From: Arthrobacter roseus
GTDB taxonomy: Bacteria; Actinomycetota; Actinomycetes; Actinomycetales; Micrococcaceae
DNA length: 64,000 nt
Direction of reading: 5' to 3'
Assembly: GCF_016907875.1 (NCBI RefSeq)
Contig: NZ_JAFBCU010000001.1
Span: 1,116,001-1,180,000 of the forward strand
Below are positions 55,120 to 63,976 of this stretch, in pieces. The translations under genes and the position numbers were made by a program. The notes below the pieces were generated by a model. The model worked only from the letters and a program-made list of their open reading frames with translations, searched no databases and had not been told where the DNA came from. Every line of letters begins with the position of its first letter. Within the stretch, counting starts at the first letter, position 1.

Positions 55120-55241
55120 ATTGGCTGAAAGGCGCGCGTAACGGCGCCAAGGGTGGGAGTGGAATCTTCAGGAGGAGTTGTCCGTTGTCATTGGTAGACT
55201 TGTTCACACGCTCCACCCCATAGATGAAGGACACACAGCAC

Positions 55242-56093
55242 ATGGCAACTGGCAGTAACCCTGTCTTCAACGGCAAGAACTTCCGTGCCCAGACCCGGGG
55301 CGGAAACTACTCTCAGGGCGGTGTGGCTCAGGGTGCACCTGAATCCATGTCGGCACAGCAATTGCAGGACATGTACAACGGGCCGTCAGCAGGCCCAACT
55401 GACACTGGCCGCATGACGTTCGACGACGTCATCGTCAAGACGCTGGCATGCCTCGGCATGGTACTCGTCGGTGCGGCCATCCCGGCGTTCATTGTGCCGC
55501 AATTTGCAACGGTACTCATGATCGTTGGGGTTGTCGGCGGACTTGTGCTGGGCCTCGTCAATGCTTTCAAGCGCGAGCCCGTGCCTGCACTGATTCTGGC
55601 CTACGCCGGTTTGGAAGGCCTCTTCCTTGGTGCACTGACCATGTTCCTTGAGGCACAGTTCCCCAACATTGCTCTGCAGGCGATCATTGGTACCCTCTCC
55701 GTTTTTGGTGTCACTCTGCTGCTGTTCCGCAGTGGCAAGGTGCGGGCTACCCCCAAGGCCATGAAATTCTTCATGATCGCCATCATCGGCTACGGGGTCT
55801 TCAGTCTCGTCAATATGGGGCTCATGATCTTTGGCGGCGTTAGTGACCCATGGGGCATCCGTGGCATGGATATACCGGGCACCAACATTCCGTTCGGTGT
55901 TGTGATCGGCTTATTCGCGATCGGTCTTGCGGCGTTCTCTCTGATCATTGATTTCACGTCGATCTCTGCCGGTGTCAAGAACGGAGCCCCGCGGCGCTAC
56001 TCCTGGACGGCGGCCTTCGGACTGACGGTCACGCTGGTCTGGCTGTACGTTGAGATTCTGCGGCTCCTAGCCATCATCCGCGGCAACGACTAG
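55242..56093 (+). CDS. Bax inhibitor-1/YccA family membrane protein
   Basis: 283 aa from the ATG at 55242, with GAAGGA about 11 bases upstream; an ATG at 55224 has no site. A polar Gly-rich N-terminus (about 1-55) precedes seven membrane segments. The family feature AGLEGLFLGALTMFLEAQFP (first-half loop) and DFTSISAGVKNGAPRRYSW (last helices, with the acidic channel residue) are present. Members leak Ca2+ or protons or regulate membrane proteolysis. A TAGACT at 55195-55200 is a likely -10 box. Confidence 0.9.
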   Translation: MATGSNPVFNGKNFRAQTRGGNYSQGGVAQGAPESMSAQQLQDMYNGPSAGPTDTGRMTFDDVIVKTLACLGMVLVGAAIPAFIVPQFATVLMIVGVVGGLVLGLVNAFKREPVPALILAYAGLEGLFLGALTMFLEAQFPNIALQAIIGTLSVFGVTLLLFRSGKVRATPKAMKFFMIAIIGYGVFSLVNMGLMIFGGVSDPWGIRGMDIPGTNIPFGVVIGLFAIGLAAFSLIIDFTSISAGVKNGAPRRYSWTAAFGLTVTLVWLYVEILRLLAIIRGND

Positions 56094-56107
56094 TAGCTGA
56101 TCAGCAG

Positions 56108-56145
56108 ATAGGTGGGCCCCCGACGATGGTCGGGGGCCCACCTAT
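56108..56145 (+). terminator. Rho-independent terminator after the Bax1/YccA gene
   Basis: Perfect 17-bp arms (56108-56124 and 56129-56145) with a 4-base loop, 15 bases past the stop. A short T/A tract follows. Confidence 0.85.
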
Positions 56146-56266
56146 GTTAATTGGCGCGTCGCTGAAAGCACCCGTGCATCGTCCCTCCCCGACCTGGAGG
56201 AATTCTCCCAACGGTGGACTCTCTGGACAGGAATCCGTACACCACCGGATGTGGAAAGGTTGAGCC

Positions 56267-57460
56267 ATGAGACGCCCGAACAGTCGTCAAAATTCTCCGC
56301 TCGCCTTCCAACGATCCATGGCCAAGGCATCTTCGGAGAACGCGTCGGAGGATGTGCCATATGCGCTTCGTGTTTCCGCCGCGTGGGCATGGCGCCTCGG
56401 TCTGATTCTCGTGGTCTCCGGGATCCTCATCTGGTTGCTCAGCAAGGTCTCGCTGATCATCATTCCACTCATGGTCGCTGGGCTACTGGCGGGTCTGCTG
56501 TCCCCGGTGACGGAAGCGATGCGCAGAAACCGTGTACCCGGCTCCCTGGCTGTCACCATCACGGTCCTGGGATTTCTCGGCATCATCGTGGGCGGATTAT
56601 CGCTCGTGGGGCAAGAACTGGTCCGTGGATTCTCCGACCTCAGAGACGAGGCGATTGAGGGCGTCAACAAAGTTGAACGCTGGCTATCTGATGGCCCGCT
56701 GCATCTCACCACCGACCAGATCGGCAATTACGCCAAGGACATCGGAGAGGCCGCCCAATCGAACAGCAGCACTATTGTCTCCGGTGCACTCTCTTTTGGA
56801 AGTACTGCCGGCCAGTTAGCAGCGGGCTCACTGCTCACCGTGTTTGCGCTGATCTTCTTTCTGCTTGAAGGAAACCGGATCTGGGGTTTCGCCGTCGGAC
56901 TCATGCCGCGAAAAGCACGAGCAGCCACTGACGGTGCAGGACGCAAAGGCTGGGTGTCCATGGTGCACTACGTTCGCACTCAGATATTTGTGGCGTTCGT
57001 CGACGCCGTAGGTATCGGGGCGGGCGCGGCAATCATTGGTGTCCCGCTCGCGCTTCCACTATCCGTGCTGGTCTTTATCGGCTCTTTCATCCCCATCGTC
57101 GGTGCCCTCTTCACCGGTTTTCTCGTCGTCGTACTGGCCCTGGTGGCGAACGGCTGGGTCAACGCACTGATCATGCTTGCGATAGTTTTGGTGGTACAGC
57201 AGATCGAGGGCCACATCCTTCAGCCACTCGTGATCGGTAAGGCCGTTGCGCTCCACCCACTCGCAGTCGTCCTTGCCGTAGCCGCCGGGTCCCTCCTTGC
57301 AGGAATCCCCGGGGCACTCTTCTCGGTACCATTGTTGGCAATCGTCAACACCATGGTCCGGTACATCGCAACCCGCCAGTGGGAATCTGATCCCGCGCTG
57401 GGTGCGCCGCCGAGCAGAGCCGAACTCATACAGGACAATCACAACGAGGCCACACCATGA
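56267..57460 (+). CDS. AI-2E family transporter
   Basis: 397 aa. The family of eight-helix permeases that includes TqsA and Na+/H+ antiporter-like members. It has a first membrane helix at about 43-62 and the IIIPLMVAGLLAGLLSPVTE segment. A soluble helical middle (about 120-180) comes next, and then the late AVVLAVAAGSLLAGIPGALF and PLLAIVNTMVRYI. The substrate, autoinducer, ion or other, is unknown. GAAAGG lies about 9 bases before the ATG. ilvA overlaps its end by 4 bases, so they share a message. Confidence 0.88.
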   Translation: MRRPNSRQNSPLAFQRSMAKASSENASEDVPYALRVSAAWAWRLGLILVVSGILIWLLSKVSLIIIPLMVAGLLAGLLSPVTEAMRRNRVPGSLAVTITVLGFLGIIVGGLSLVGQELVRGFSDLRDEAIEGVNKVERWLSDGPLHLTTDQIGNYAKDIGEAAQSNSSTIVSGALSFGSTAGQLAAGSLLTVFALIFFLLEGNRIWGFAVGLMPRKARAATDGAGRKGWVSMVHYVRTQIFVAFVDAVGIGAGAAIIGVPLALPLSVLVFIGSFIPIVGALFTGFLVVVLALVANGWVNALIMLAIVLVVQQIEGHILQPLVIGKAVALHPLAVVLAVAAGSLLAGIPGALFSVPLLAIVNTMVRYIATRQWESDPALGAPPSRAELIQDNHNEATP

Positions 57461-58704
57461 CACCATCACCGCAACCGCAGCTGCCAGTAACGCTCAAGGA
57501 CATCGAGGCTGCTCGGACGCGTCTGGAAGGAGTCATTGCCAATACTCCGATTGAGATTTCACGAGCACTGGCCCGCCAGCTAGGATCTGACGTCTTTTTG
57601 AAATGTGAAAACCTGCAACGCGCAGGTTCGTTCAAGCTTCGCGGTGCGTACAACCGGATGTCCCAGCTCTCCGAGGACGAAAAGTCCCGCGGCGTTGTTG
57701 CCGCCTCGGCAGGGAATCATGCTCAGGGTGTGGCAGTTGCCGCCAGCCGCCTCGGCATACGTGCACGCATCTACATGCCGCTGGGTGTCGCACTGCCCAA
57801 GCTGGCCGCAACCCGGAGCCACGGAGCGGAAGTTCTGTTGCACGGACACACCGTTGATGAAGCACTGGCGGAAGCGCACCGCTACGCCGAAGAATCCGGA
57901 GCCGTCGTGGTACACCCCTTTGATCACGCCGATGTCGTGGCAGGGCAGGGAACAATCGGTCTGGAGATTCTTGAACAGGTACCCAATGTTGACACCATCC
58001 TCACCGGCGTGGGCGGCGGAGGATTACTGGCTGGAGTTGCCGTTGCTGTCAAAGAACGCGCTCGCCAACTCGGCCGCGAGATCAAAATCATTGGAGTTCA
58101 GGCTGAGAACGCTGCGGCTTACCCACCGTCGCTCGCTGCCGACGCCCTGGTCCCGCTGAATCGGGTATCAACCATTGCGGACGGTATCGCCGTTGGCCGG
58201 CCAGGACAGATTCCCTTCTCGATCATCAAGGAACTGGTCGACGACGTCGTCACGGTCAGTGAGGACGCGCTTGCCCGAGCCCTTGTCTTCCTACTCGAAC
58301 GGACCAAGCTCGTCGTAGAACCTGCCGGTGCCGTTGGAGTCGCGGCCATTATGGAAGGCAAGATCAAGAACACCGGCAATACGGCAGTCATCCTCACCGG
58401 TGGCAATATAGACCCCATGCTGATGCTCAAAGTCATCCAGCGCGGTCTGGCAGCAGCTGGCCGGTACTTGGTCGTACGCATCCTCCTGGATGATAGACCG
58501 GGATCACTGGCAACCATCTCGCAGATCATCGCCGAATCGGACGCCAACGTCACCGGGGTGGATCACAACCGAGTGGGAGGCTCCATCAGCATGGGCGACG
58601 TCGCCATCACCATCAACATGGAGACTAAAGGCGACGAACACTGCGAGCTGGTGCTGGGGAACCTGCGCGCAGCGGGGTTCCGCCCTGTCGTGGTTCACGG
58701 TTAG
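57457..58704 (+). CDS. ilvA: Threonine ammonia-lyase (IlvA), short form with ACT domain
   Basis: 415 aa. A PLP enzyme that deaminates threonine to 2-oxobutyrate, the first step to isoleucine. The PLP Lys is residue 60 in GSFKLRGAYNRM; SAGNHAQGVA and the phosphate-binding GVGGGGLLAG complete the site. One C-terminal ACT-like domain (about 335-415, VVRILLDDRPGSLATISQII) replaces the two of E. coli IlvA, as in catabolic or single-ACT forms. Whether it is feedback-controlled by isoleucine cannot be read. The rhomboid gene follows after 3 bases. Confidence 0.93.
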   Translation: MTPSPQPQLPVTLKDIEAARTRLEGVIANTPIEISRALARQLGSDVFLKCENLQRAGSFKLRGAYNRMSQLSEDEKSRGVVAASAGNHAQGVAVAASRLGIRARIYMPLGVALPKLAATRSHGAEVLLHGHTVDEALAEAHRYAEESGAVVVHPFDHADVVAGQGTIGLEILEQVPNVDTILTGVGGGGLLAGVAVAVKERARQLGREIKIIGVQAENAAAYPPSLAADALVPLNRVSTIADGIAVGRPGQIPFSIIKELVDDVVTVSEDALARALVFLLERTKLVVEPAGAVGVAAIMEGKIKNTGNTAVILTGGNIDPMLMLKVIQRGLAAAGRYLVVRILLDDRPGSLATISQIIAESDANVTGVDHNRVGGSISMGDVAITINMETKGDEHCELVLGNLRAAGFRPVVVHG

Positions 58705-58707
58705 CCG

Positions 58708-59319
58708 ATGCTCGCAACACGTGCTCGGAAGGGGCTGGTGACCGTTGCGCTTTTCGCGGCGGTTCTGGTGGCCTGTTTCATCCTCGATCAGCTCAGCAAC
58801 AGGTACTTTACGCGTCTGCTGTCCGTGGACCCACGTGACATCGATGGGCTGGACGGAATTGTGTTTGCGCCGCTTCTACACGCCGATGCAGCCCATTTGA
58901 CCAGCAACATCTTCCCCCTGGTGATCTTCGGATTTCTGGCGTTCCTCGACGGTGCCCGGCGGTTTACTCTCGCGGTCGCTATGAGCTGGGGCGCCTCAGG
59001 GCTGGGTGCATGGCTGTTCGGATTCGGTCCCACGATCGGGGCTTCCGGCGTCATCTTTGGCCTGTTTACCTACCTGTTGGCCCGCGGCTTCTACAACCGA
59101 AACTGGAAGCAGATAGCCCTCGCCGCAGTTCTATTCCTCGTCTATGGGTCAATCCTCTGGGGCGTCCTCCCACTGGGAAACAGCGGAATTTCGTGGCAGG
59201 CGCATCTTTTCGGTGCCATGGGAGGGCTCGGCGCCGCCGTCGTACTACGGCAACAGCGCCGCCACACGCAACGAGCAGGTACGACAAAGGGCGAGCCAAC
59301 CGGCTCGCCCTTTACCTGA
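58708..59319 (+). CDS. Rhomboid family intramembrane serine protease
   Basis: 203 aa with six membrane segments. The active-site pair is Ser113 (TIGASGVIFG) and His166 (WQAHLFGAMGG), supported by Asn67 (HLTSNIFPL) for the oxyanion hole. It cuts membrane proteins within the bilayer; targets are unknown. Its last codons overlap the terminator hairpin, so the C-terminal KGEPTGSPFT is partly dictated by that structure. It shares a message with ilvA. Confidence 0.92.
   Translation: MLATRARKGLVTVALFAAVLVACFILDQLSNRYFTRLLSVDPRDIDGLDGIVFAPLLHADAAHLTSNIFPLVIFGFLAFLDGARRFTLAVAMSWGASGLGAWLFGFGPTIGASGVIFGLFTYLLARGFYNRNWKQIALAAVLFLVYGSILWGVLPLGNSGISWQAHLFGAMGGLGAAVVLRQQRRHTQRAGTTKGEPTGSPFT
59286..59313. 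terminator. Terminator hairpin inside the end of the rhomboid gene
   Basis: Perfect 12-bp arms (59286-59297 and 59302-59313) with a 4-base loop lie before the TGA at 59317. It is placed between convergent rhomboid and greA genes and can serve both. Confidence 0.75.
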
Positions 59320-59326
59320 GAATAGG

Positions 59327-59818
59327 TTAGCTCGAGTAGGGCGTGGCGGAAATGATTTCCACCGCGATCTCATGTCCGTTCGGGGCCGTGTACATGCGCT
59401 TGTCCCCAGCCTTGGCGCCATGAATGGCTGCTCCGAGAGGGGATTTCTCGCTGTAAACGTCCATGTCTGTGTCCCCGGCTACTTCACGGCTGCCCAACAG
59501 GAACGTTTCTTTGTCTCCTGCAATGAGTGCCACTACCTGCATGCCGGGCTCAACGATGCCATCGTCCGCGGGTGCTTCGCCGACGTGAGCGTCCCGTAGG
59601 AGCTGTGTGAGCTGCCGGATGCGGGCCTCTGATTTGCCCTGCTCTTCCTTGGCTGCGTGGTAGCCACCGTTTTCTTTGAGGTCTCCCTCGGAGCGGGCCT
59701 GCTCAATGCGGGCAACGATCTCAGTACGACCCGGGCCGGACAGTTCATCCAGCTCAGCGTTGAGACGGTTGTAGGACTCCTGAGTGAGCCACGCGGCTGG
59801 TGCGCTGTTGGTGGACAC
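59327..59818 (-). CDS. greA: Transcription elongation factor GreA
   Basis: 163 aa. It enters the RNA polymerase secondary channel and stimulates cleavage of backtracked RNA. The N-terminal coiled coil carries the acidic tip Asp46/Glu49 in EGDLKENGGYHAAKEEQG, and the C-terminal FKBP-like domain has SPLGAAIHGAKAGDKR. Alone on its message. The pair greA then DUF4307, opposite mca, is conserved in Mycobacterium. Confidence 0.96.
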   Translation of the reverse strand: MSTNSAPAAWLTQESYNRLNAELDELSGPGRTEIVARIEQARSEGDLKENGGYHAAKEEQGKSEARIRQLTQLLRDAHVGEAPADDGIVEPGMQVVALIAGDKETFLLGSREVAGDTDMDVYSEKSPLGAAIHGAKAGDKRMYTAPNGHEIAVEIISATPYSS

Positions 59819-59895
59819 GGCATCTCCTTAGATACTTCCGGGCCACAGGGCGTGGCTCAGCAATGACAGTATTCATTTGTTGGATTTCATGTGAA

Positions 59896-59932
59896 TGGTC
59901 CAACAAACAAGAACCCCGCCAGCGGGGACCAA
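59896..59932 (-). terminator. Terminator of the DUF4307 gene
   Basis: CCCCGC/GCGGGG (59914-59927) lies inside outer TGGTCC/GGACCA arms. On the minus strand the core is followed by TTCTTGTTTGTT, a U-rich tract. It lies past the DUF4307 stop and before greA. Confidence 0.65.
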
Positions 59933-60044
59933 TTATTTCCTTGATCACCAGAAGGGCGGGGTACAACGTATTTGATTCATTGTAGTCATCATCGCGATAT
60001 AACCCAATATGGGAATAGTGCTGCGCGTTGAGTGAAGAACGCGC

Positions 60045-60533
60045 TCAGGTCGGTGTGTCGAGTATCCAGCACGAGTCGATTCCGCCGCTTACGCCGGGCG
60101 ATTCCAGGCGTAACTGCGTACGGTGCGCCGTCGTCTGTTCATCGGAGGGACCGATGGTGACGGTCTTCCAGCCGACAATGGCATAATTTTCGCTCAGAAC
60201 AGAGACAGCGCATTCAACCGTTGACTCCGGGGCCTTGGTGATCTGGTAATCCACAACGGCGTGCAGATCATCAGTGCCAATGGAAAAGCCGACATCCTGT
60301 GTGCTTACGGGTTTGAGCGCGAACATCGCGGTGAACACGCCCGTCAACACGATGGTGAGGCCAAGGGCTACGATGATGCTGATCTTTTTGGTACGCGAAG
60401 ACACCCCCGGCTTGGGCGCGCCGTACCGATTCGCTAATCTGGAACTGGAAGTGTCAGCAGCGATTTCCTGCGGAGACGAATTGCCATCGATTGTGGAGGA
60501 TTCGCCCGGCGTGGGGCTCTGCTCGGTACTCAT
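60045..60533 (-). CDS. DUF4307 family single-pass membrane protein
   Basis: 162 aa. A polar N-terminus (about 1-45) precedes one membrane helix (IIVALGLTIVLTGVFTAMFA), then an extracellular domain with two conserved Cys (VECAVSVLS and DSCWILDT) that may form a disulfide. The family is DUF4307 (Rv1081c-like), function unknown. The ATG has a TAAAAT box 6 bases upstream and appears leaderless; it is divergent from mca with 49 bases between the starts. Confidence 0.88.
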   Translation of the reverse strand: MSTEQSPTPGESSTIDGNSSPQEIAADTSSSRLANRYGAPKPGVSSRTKKISIIVALGLTIVLTGVFTAMFALKPVSTQDVGFSIGTDDLHAVVDYQITKAPESTVECAVSVLSENYAIVGWKTVTIGPSDEQTTAHRTQLRLESPGVSGGIDSCWILDTPT

Positions 60534-60539
60534 ACCGAC

Positions 60540-60545
60540 ATTTTA
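60540..60545 (-). promoter_or_regulatory. -10 box TAAAAT, leaderless promoter of the DUF4307 gene
   Basis: On the minus strand TAAAAT ends 6 bases before the ATG at 60533. Confidence 0.55.
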
Positions 60546-60582
60546 TCGTCTTTGACTCGCATAGCCATTTCAGGAGCCACTC

Positions 60583-61497
60583 GTGAGCAGTCCGCAGAAC
60601 CATCCCTTCCCCGCCGCAGGGTTGCGGCTGCTCGCCGTCCATGCGCACCCCGACGACGAGTCGAGTAAGGGAGCCGCGATGATGTCCAGCTATGTGGCGG
60701 CCGGCGCCGACGTCATGGTAGCCACCTGTACCGGAGGCGAGCGCGGCGACATCCTGAATTCAGCGATGCTTTCCGAACCGCACGCACACTGGGACCTGCC
60801 GGGACTGCGCAGAATCGAGATGGCCGACGCCGCCCGTGAACTAGGAGTGCAGCACCGGTGGCTGGGCTTTACTGATTCCGGCTTGCCGGAAGGGGACCCG
60901 CTGCCGGACCTGCCCTGGGGGTGCTTCGCTCTCCAGCCGCTCGAGCGGGCCACCGCACCGCTGGTCCGTCTCATTCGGGAGTTCCGGCCGCATGTGATCA
61001 TCAGCTATGACGAGAACGGCGGCTACCCGCACCCGGACCACATTATGGCCCACAAGGTGACGGTAGAGGCTTATCATGCAGCAGGCGAGGCAGGGAAATA
61101 CCCGGGCACTGGCGAGCCGTGGACTCCGTCCAAGCTCTACTACGACCGCGCATTCAACCCTGAGCGGTTCAAGGCGCTGCACTTGGCCCTGGAGGAATCT
61201 GGCATCAAATCGCCTTTCGCGGAGCGGATCGCGGCATGGTTGGAAGAAGACGCAGAGGGACACACGCCACCGGCATCGCTGCACCCGACGACAACGCAGA
61301 TCGAGTGCGGGGACTTCTTTGAAAACCGTGAGCGTGCCCTGCTGGCACATCGCACGCAGATCGAGCCGGGGGGTTTCTTCTTCGCCGCCACGAACGATAT
61401 GCAGCGCAAGGCATGGCCGTGGGAGGACTATTCGCTCATCGATTCGCGGGTAGAAACGACGGTGCCTGAAACGGACCTCTTTGCGGGCATACGATAG
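60583..61497 (+). CDS. mca: Mycothiol S-conjugate amidase
   Basis: 304 aa, the zinc amidase that cleaves mycothiol conjugates of toxins, so that mercapturic acids leave the cell. Metal ligands sit in VHAHPDDESSKG (His22, Asp25) and YPHPDHIMAH; CTGGERGDILN, LGFTDSGLPEGD and a YYDRAFNPERF region fit Mca rather than MshB. Mycothiol is confined to actinobacteria, so this is the best taxon marker here. The GTG start has CAGGAG 6 bases upstream. It heads a run with the two following genes. Confidence 0.95.
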   Translation: MSSPQNHPFPAAGLRLLAVHAHPDDESSKGAAMMSSYVAAGADVMVATCTGGERGDILNSAMLSEPHAHWDLPGLRRIEMADAARELGVQHRWLGFTDSGLPEGDPLPDLPWGCFALQPLERATAPLVRLIREFRPHVIISYDENGGYPHPDHIMAHKVTVEAYHAAGEAGKYPGTGEPWTPSKLYYDRAFNPERFKALHLALEESGIKSPFAERIAAWLEEDAEGHTPPASLHPTTTQIECGDFFENRERALLAHRTQIEPGGFFFAATNDMQRKAWPWEDYSLIDSRVETTVPETDLFAGIR

Positions 61498-61557
61498 GGG
61501 CACGGGTCCAACCGCCCCGCGTCTGAGGCCAGACACCACTCCCGAAAGAGATATACC

Positions 61558-61899
61558 TTGGGATTCGCCCTTCACCTGCTGCTGACCGCCACTCCTCCCC
61601 CCGGAGGAGACCTGCGCGAGGGCTTGAACGCTGACCAGGTCAGCCCTGGTCTGACGGGATTCATCGCGACGTTCGCCGTCGTCGCCGTCACCATTTTGCT
61701 GATCCTCGACATGACCAGGCGGATCCGCCGCGTGCGGTATCGCAACGATCAGGAGCCAGTCGGCGGAAGCCCGGTCGGGTACGGGGACGCGGAAACCGGA
61801 GGTACCGCCGTACCGGCGGAGAGGAACCAGCTCGACGACGAGGGCGGGGCGCCTCCGCACCGGGACTCCCCGGACCCGGGCCCGGATACGAAGGTTTAG
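61558..61899 (+). CDS. Small single-pass membrane protein (Rv1083-like)
   Basis: 113 aa from a TTG start preceded by GAAAGAG. A hydrophobic first segment, perhaps a signal sequence, is followed by one membrane helix (GFIATFAVVAVTILLILDM). A basic RRIRRVRYR stretch and a polar tail follow. Function unknown. The position between mca and a DUF255 protein matches the Mycobacterium order and supports it as a real gene. Confidence 0.8.
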   Translation: MGFALHLLLTATPPPGGDLREGLNADQVSPGLTGFIATFAVVAVTILLILDMTRRIRRVRYRNDQEPVGGSPVGYGDAETGGTAVPAERNQLDDEGGAPPHRDSPDPGPDTKV

Positions 61900-61903
61900 G
61901 ACC

Positions 61904-63976
61904 ATGGGCGGCAGGCTCAGCAGCGAAGCCTCGGCATACCTGCGTCAGCACGCCCACAATCCGGTGGACTGGTGGCCCTTCGGAGATGCTGCTTTTGAAC
62001 AAGCACGGCTGCGCGAGGTGCCAGTATTCGTTTCTGTGGGCTATGCGGCCTGCCACTGGTGCCATGTCATGGCGCACGAATCGTTCGAGGACGATGAACT
62101 TGCCGGGTACCTGAACGAAAACTTTGTCAGCATCAAGGTGGATCGCGAGGAGCGCCCGGACGTCGACGCTGTTTATATGGCAGCAACCCAGGCGATGACG
62201 GGTCAGGGGGGATGGCCGATGTCGGTCTTCACCCTCCCTGATGGCCGCGCGTTCTATGCCGGTACCTATTTTCCGCCAGAGCCCCGGCACGGAAGTGCAT
62301 CCTTCAGGCAAGTTCTCGAAGCCATTAACGACGCCTGGTCAAACCGCCGTGAGCAGGTTGAGGCCAGTGCTGAAGGACTCGCCGGCAGTCTCGGCGAGGC
62401 GCAGCAGCGCAACCGTGCGTTACTCCTGACGCCGCCGGGCACGGATCCATCGTCTCGGCACTGGGCCGACGCCGCGGTGGAAAAACTGCTGAAGCAGGAG
62501 GACCGGTACCACGGGGGCTTCGGCAATGCCCCCAAGTTCCCGCCGTCGACCGTTCTGCCCTTCCTTCAGAAGTTTGCCGCAGAACGCCAACCGGAGCCCG
62601 CGGAGCTCACAGAAGCGGCTTCCGGACTAGTAGACCGCACCCTTGAATCAATGGCCGTCAGCGGTCTCTACGATCAGGTAGAGGGAGGGTTTTCGCGCTA
62701 CACGGTTGATGCTGCCTGGGCCATACCGCACTTCGAGAAGATGCTCTACGACAACGTTCAACTGATCCGCAGCTATGCCTGGTGGTCGGCTTCAGCGGAC
62801 TCACCCGAACATCAGCAATTGGCTGTTGATGTGGTCCGTAGAAGCGCTGACTGGATGATCCGCCGGCTGCGGGTAGCTGACGGCGCGTTTGCCTCTTCAT
62901 TGGATGCTGACACGCTGATCGATGGACACGCGGTGGAGGGCGGCACTTACACGTGGACGGTCGAACAGCTCTCCGAGATACTGGGAGCCGACGACGGCCG
63001 TGCTGCCGCAGAGCTTTTTGATCTCAGCACTGGCCTGATGGAGACGGGTGCATCTACATTGCATCCGGGACGCCTGTGGAACGTGGATGAGAGAGCTCTC
63101 TGGGACCGGCTCCGGCCCGCTCTGCAACGTGCACGGGACCGTCGTCCGCAGCCGGCACGTGATGACAAAGTAGTGGCCGGGTGGAATGGTCTGGCCGTTG
63201 CGGCACTGGCGGACGCGGGTGTCCTGCTCAAGGATCAGGAACTGCTCTCCGCGGCCAAACGAACCGCCGAATACTTGATCGACGTCCACTGCCACGACGG
63301 CAGGTTGACCCGGGTCTCACACGATGGCAAAGCCCAGGGCATCGAGGGAATGCTTGAGGATTATGCTGGCGTCGCGGAGGGGTATTTCGCTCTGTATGCG
63401 GCCACGGGCGAAGAGCATTGGTACCGCGAGGGGGAGCAGCTGGTCCACGCAGCCGGTCAAAAATTCATGATCGACGGCGTGTTGCGGGACAGTGCCGTAG
63501 TCAGCCCGCAGCTGGCGCGGGCGCAGGCCACGGAATCAGCTGCTGACCCTCTAGACGGACCATCGCCCAGTGGGACGGCTCTCTACGCCGGTGTACTTGC
63601 CACCTACGCCGCATATTCGGGTTCAGAGCCGGACCGGCAGAGGGCCGAGGACATTGTTCAGCACGCCATGGTCCTTGGCGACCAGGCTCCACGCGCTGTG
63701 GGCTGGGCCATGGGAGTTGCCCACACCCTGTTCTACGGGCCGGGGGAACTCGCCGTCGTCGGGCATGATCGGGACCAGGTAGTGGCAGTTGCCTGCAGCG
63801 CCCGCCGGGTAGCCGGTCCAGGGCTGACAACAGCCCTCGACGACGGCAGTGAGGTCGGGGTTCCGCTAGTGGCTGGCCGCTCTGGTCTACCCGGGCTGCA
63901 GGCCTACCTCTGCCGCAACATGGTTTGTGGCATGCCGGTCTCCACCGAGGAGGAGCTCGTTCGGCTGCTGCGTTGA
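61904..63976 (+). CDS. DUF255 thioredoxin-domain protein (YyaL/spermatogenesis-associated 20 type)
   Basis: 690 aa. An N-terminal thioredoxin-like domain opens with the family signature SAYLRQHAHNPVDWWPFGDA and holds the redox motif CHWC (Cys50, Cys53). It is followed by a glycosidase-like alpha/alpha toroid (DKVVAGWNGLAVAALADAG in the middle) with no known substrate. Relatives occur from bacteria to humans (SPATA20). The role is unknown; the position beside mca suggests thiol chemistry, which is an inference. The ATG lies 4 bases after the previous stop. Confidence 0.92.
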   Translation: MGGRLSSEASAYLRQHAHNPVDWWPFGDAAFEQARLREVPVFVSVGYAACHWCHVMAHESFEDDELAGYLNENFVSIKVDREERPDVDAVYMAATQAMTGQGGWPMSVFTLPDGRAFYAGTYFPPEPRHGSASFRQVLEAINDAWSNRREQVEASAEGLAGSLGEAQQRNRALLLTPPGTDPSSRHWADAAVEKLLKQEDRYHGGFGNAPKFPPSTVLPFLQKFAAERQPEPAELTEAASGLVDRTLESMAVSGLYDQVEGGFSRYTVDAAWAIPHFEKMLYDNVQLIRSYAWWSASADSPEHQQLAVDVVRRSADWMIRRLRVADGAFASSLDADTLIDGHAVEGGTYTWTVEQLSEILGADDGRAAAELFDLSTGLMETGASTLHPGRLWNVDERALWDRLRPALQRARDRRPQPARDDKVVAGWNGLAVAALADAGVLLKDQELLSAAKRTAEYLIDVHCHDGRLTRVSHDGKAQGIEGMLEDYAGVAEGYFALYAATGEEHWYREGEQLVHAAGQKFMIDGVLRDSAVVSPQLARAQATESAADPLDGPSPSGTALYAGVLATYAAYSGSEPDRQRAEDIVQHAMVLGDQAPRAVGWAMGVAHTLFYGPGELAVVGHDRDQVVAVACSARRVAGPGLTTALDDGSEVGVPLVAGRSGLPGLQAYLCRNMVCGMPVSTEEELVRLLR

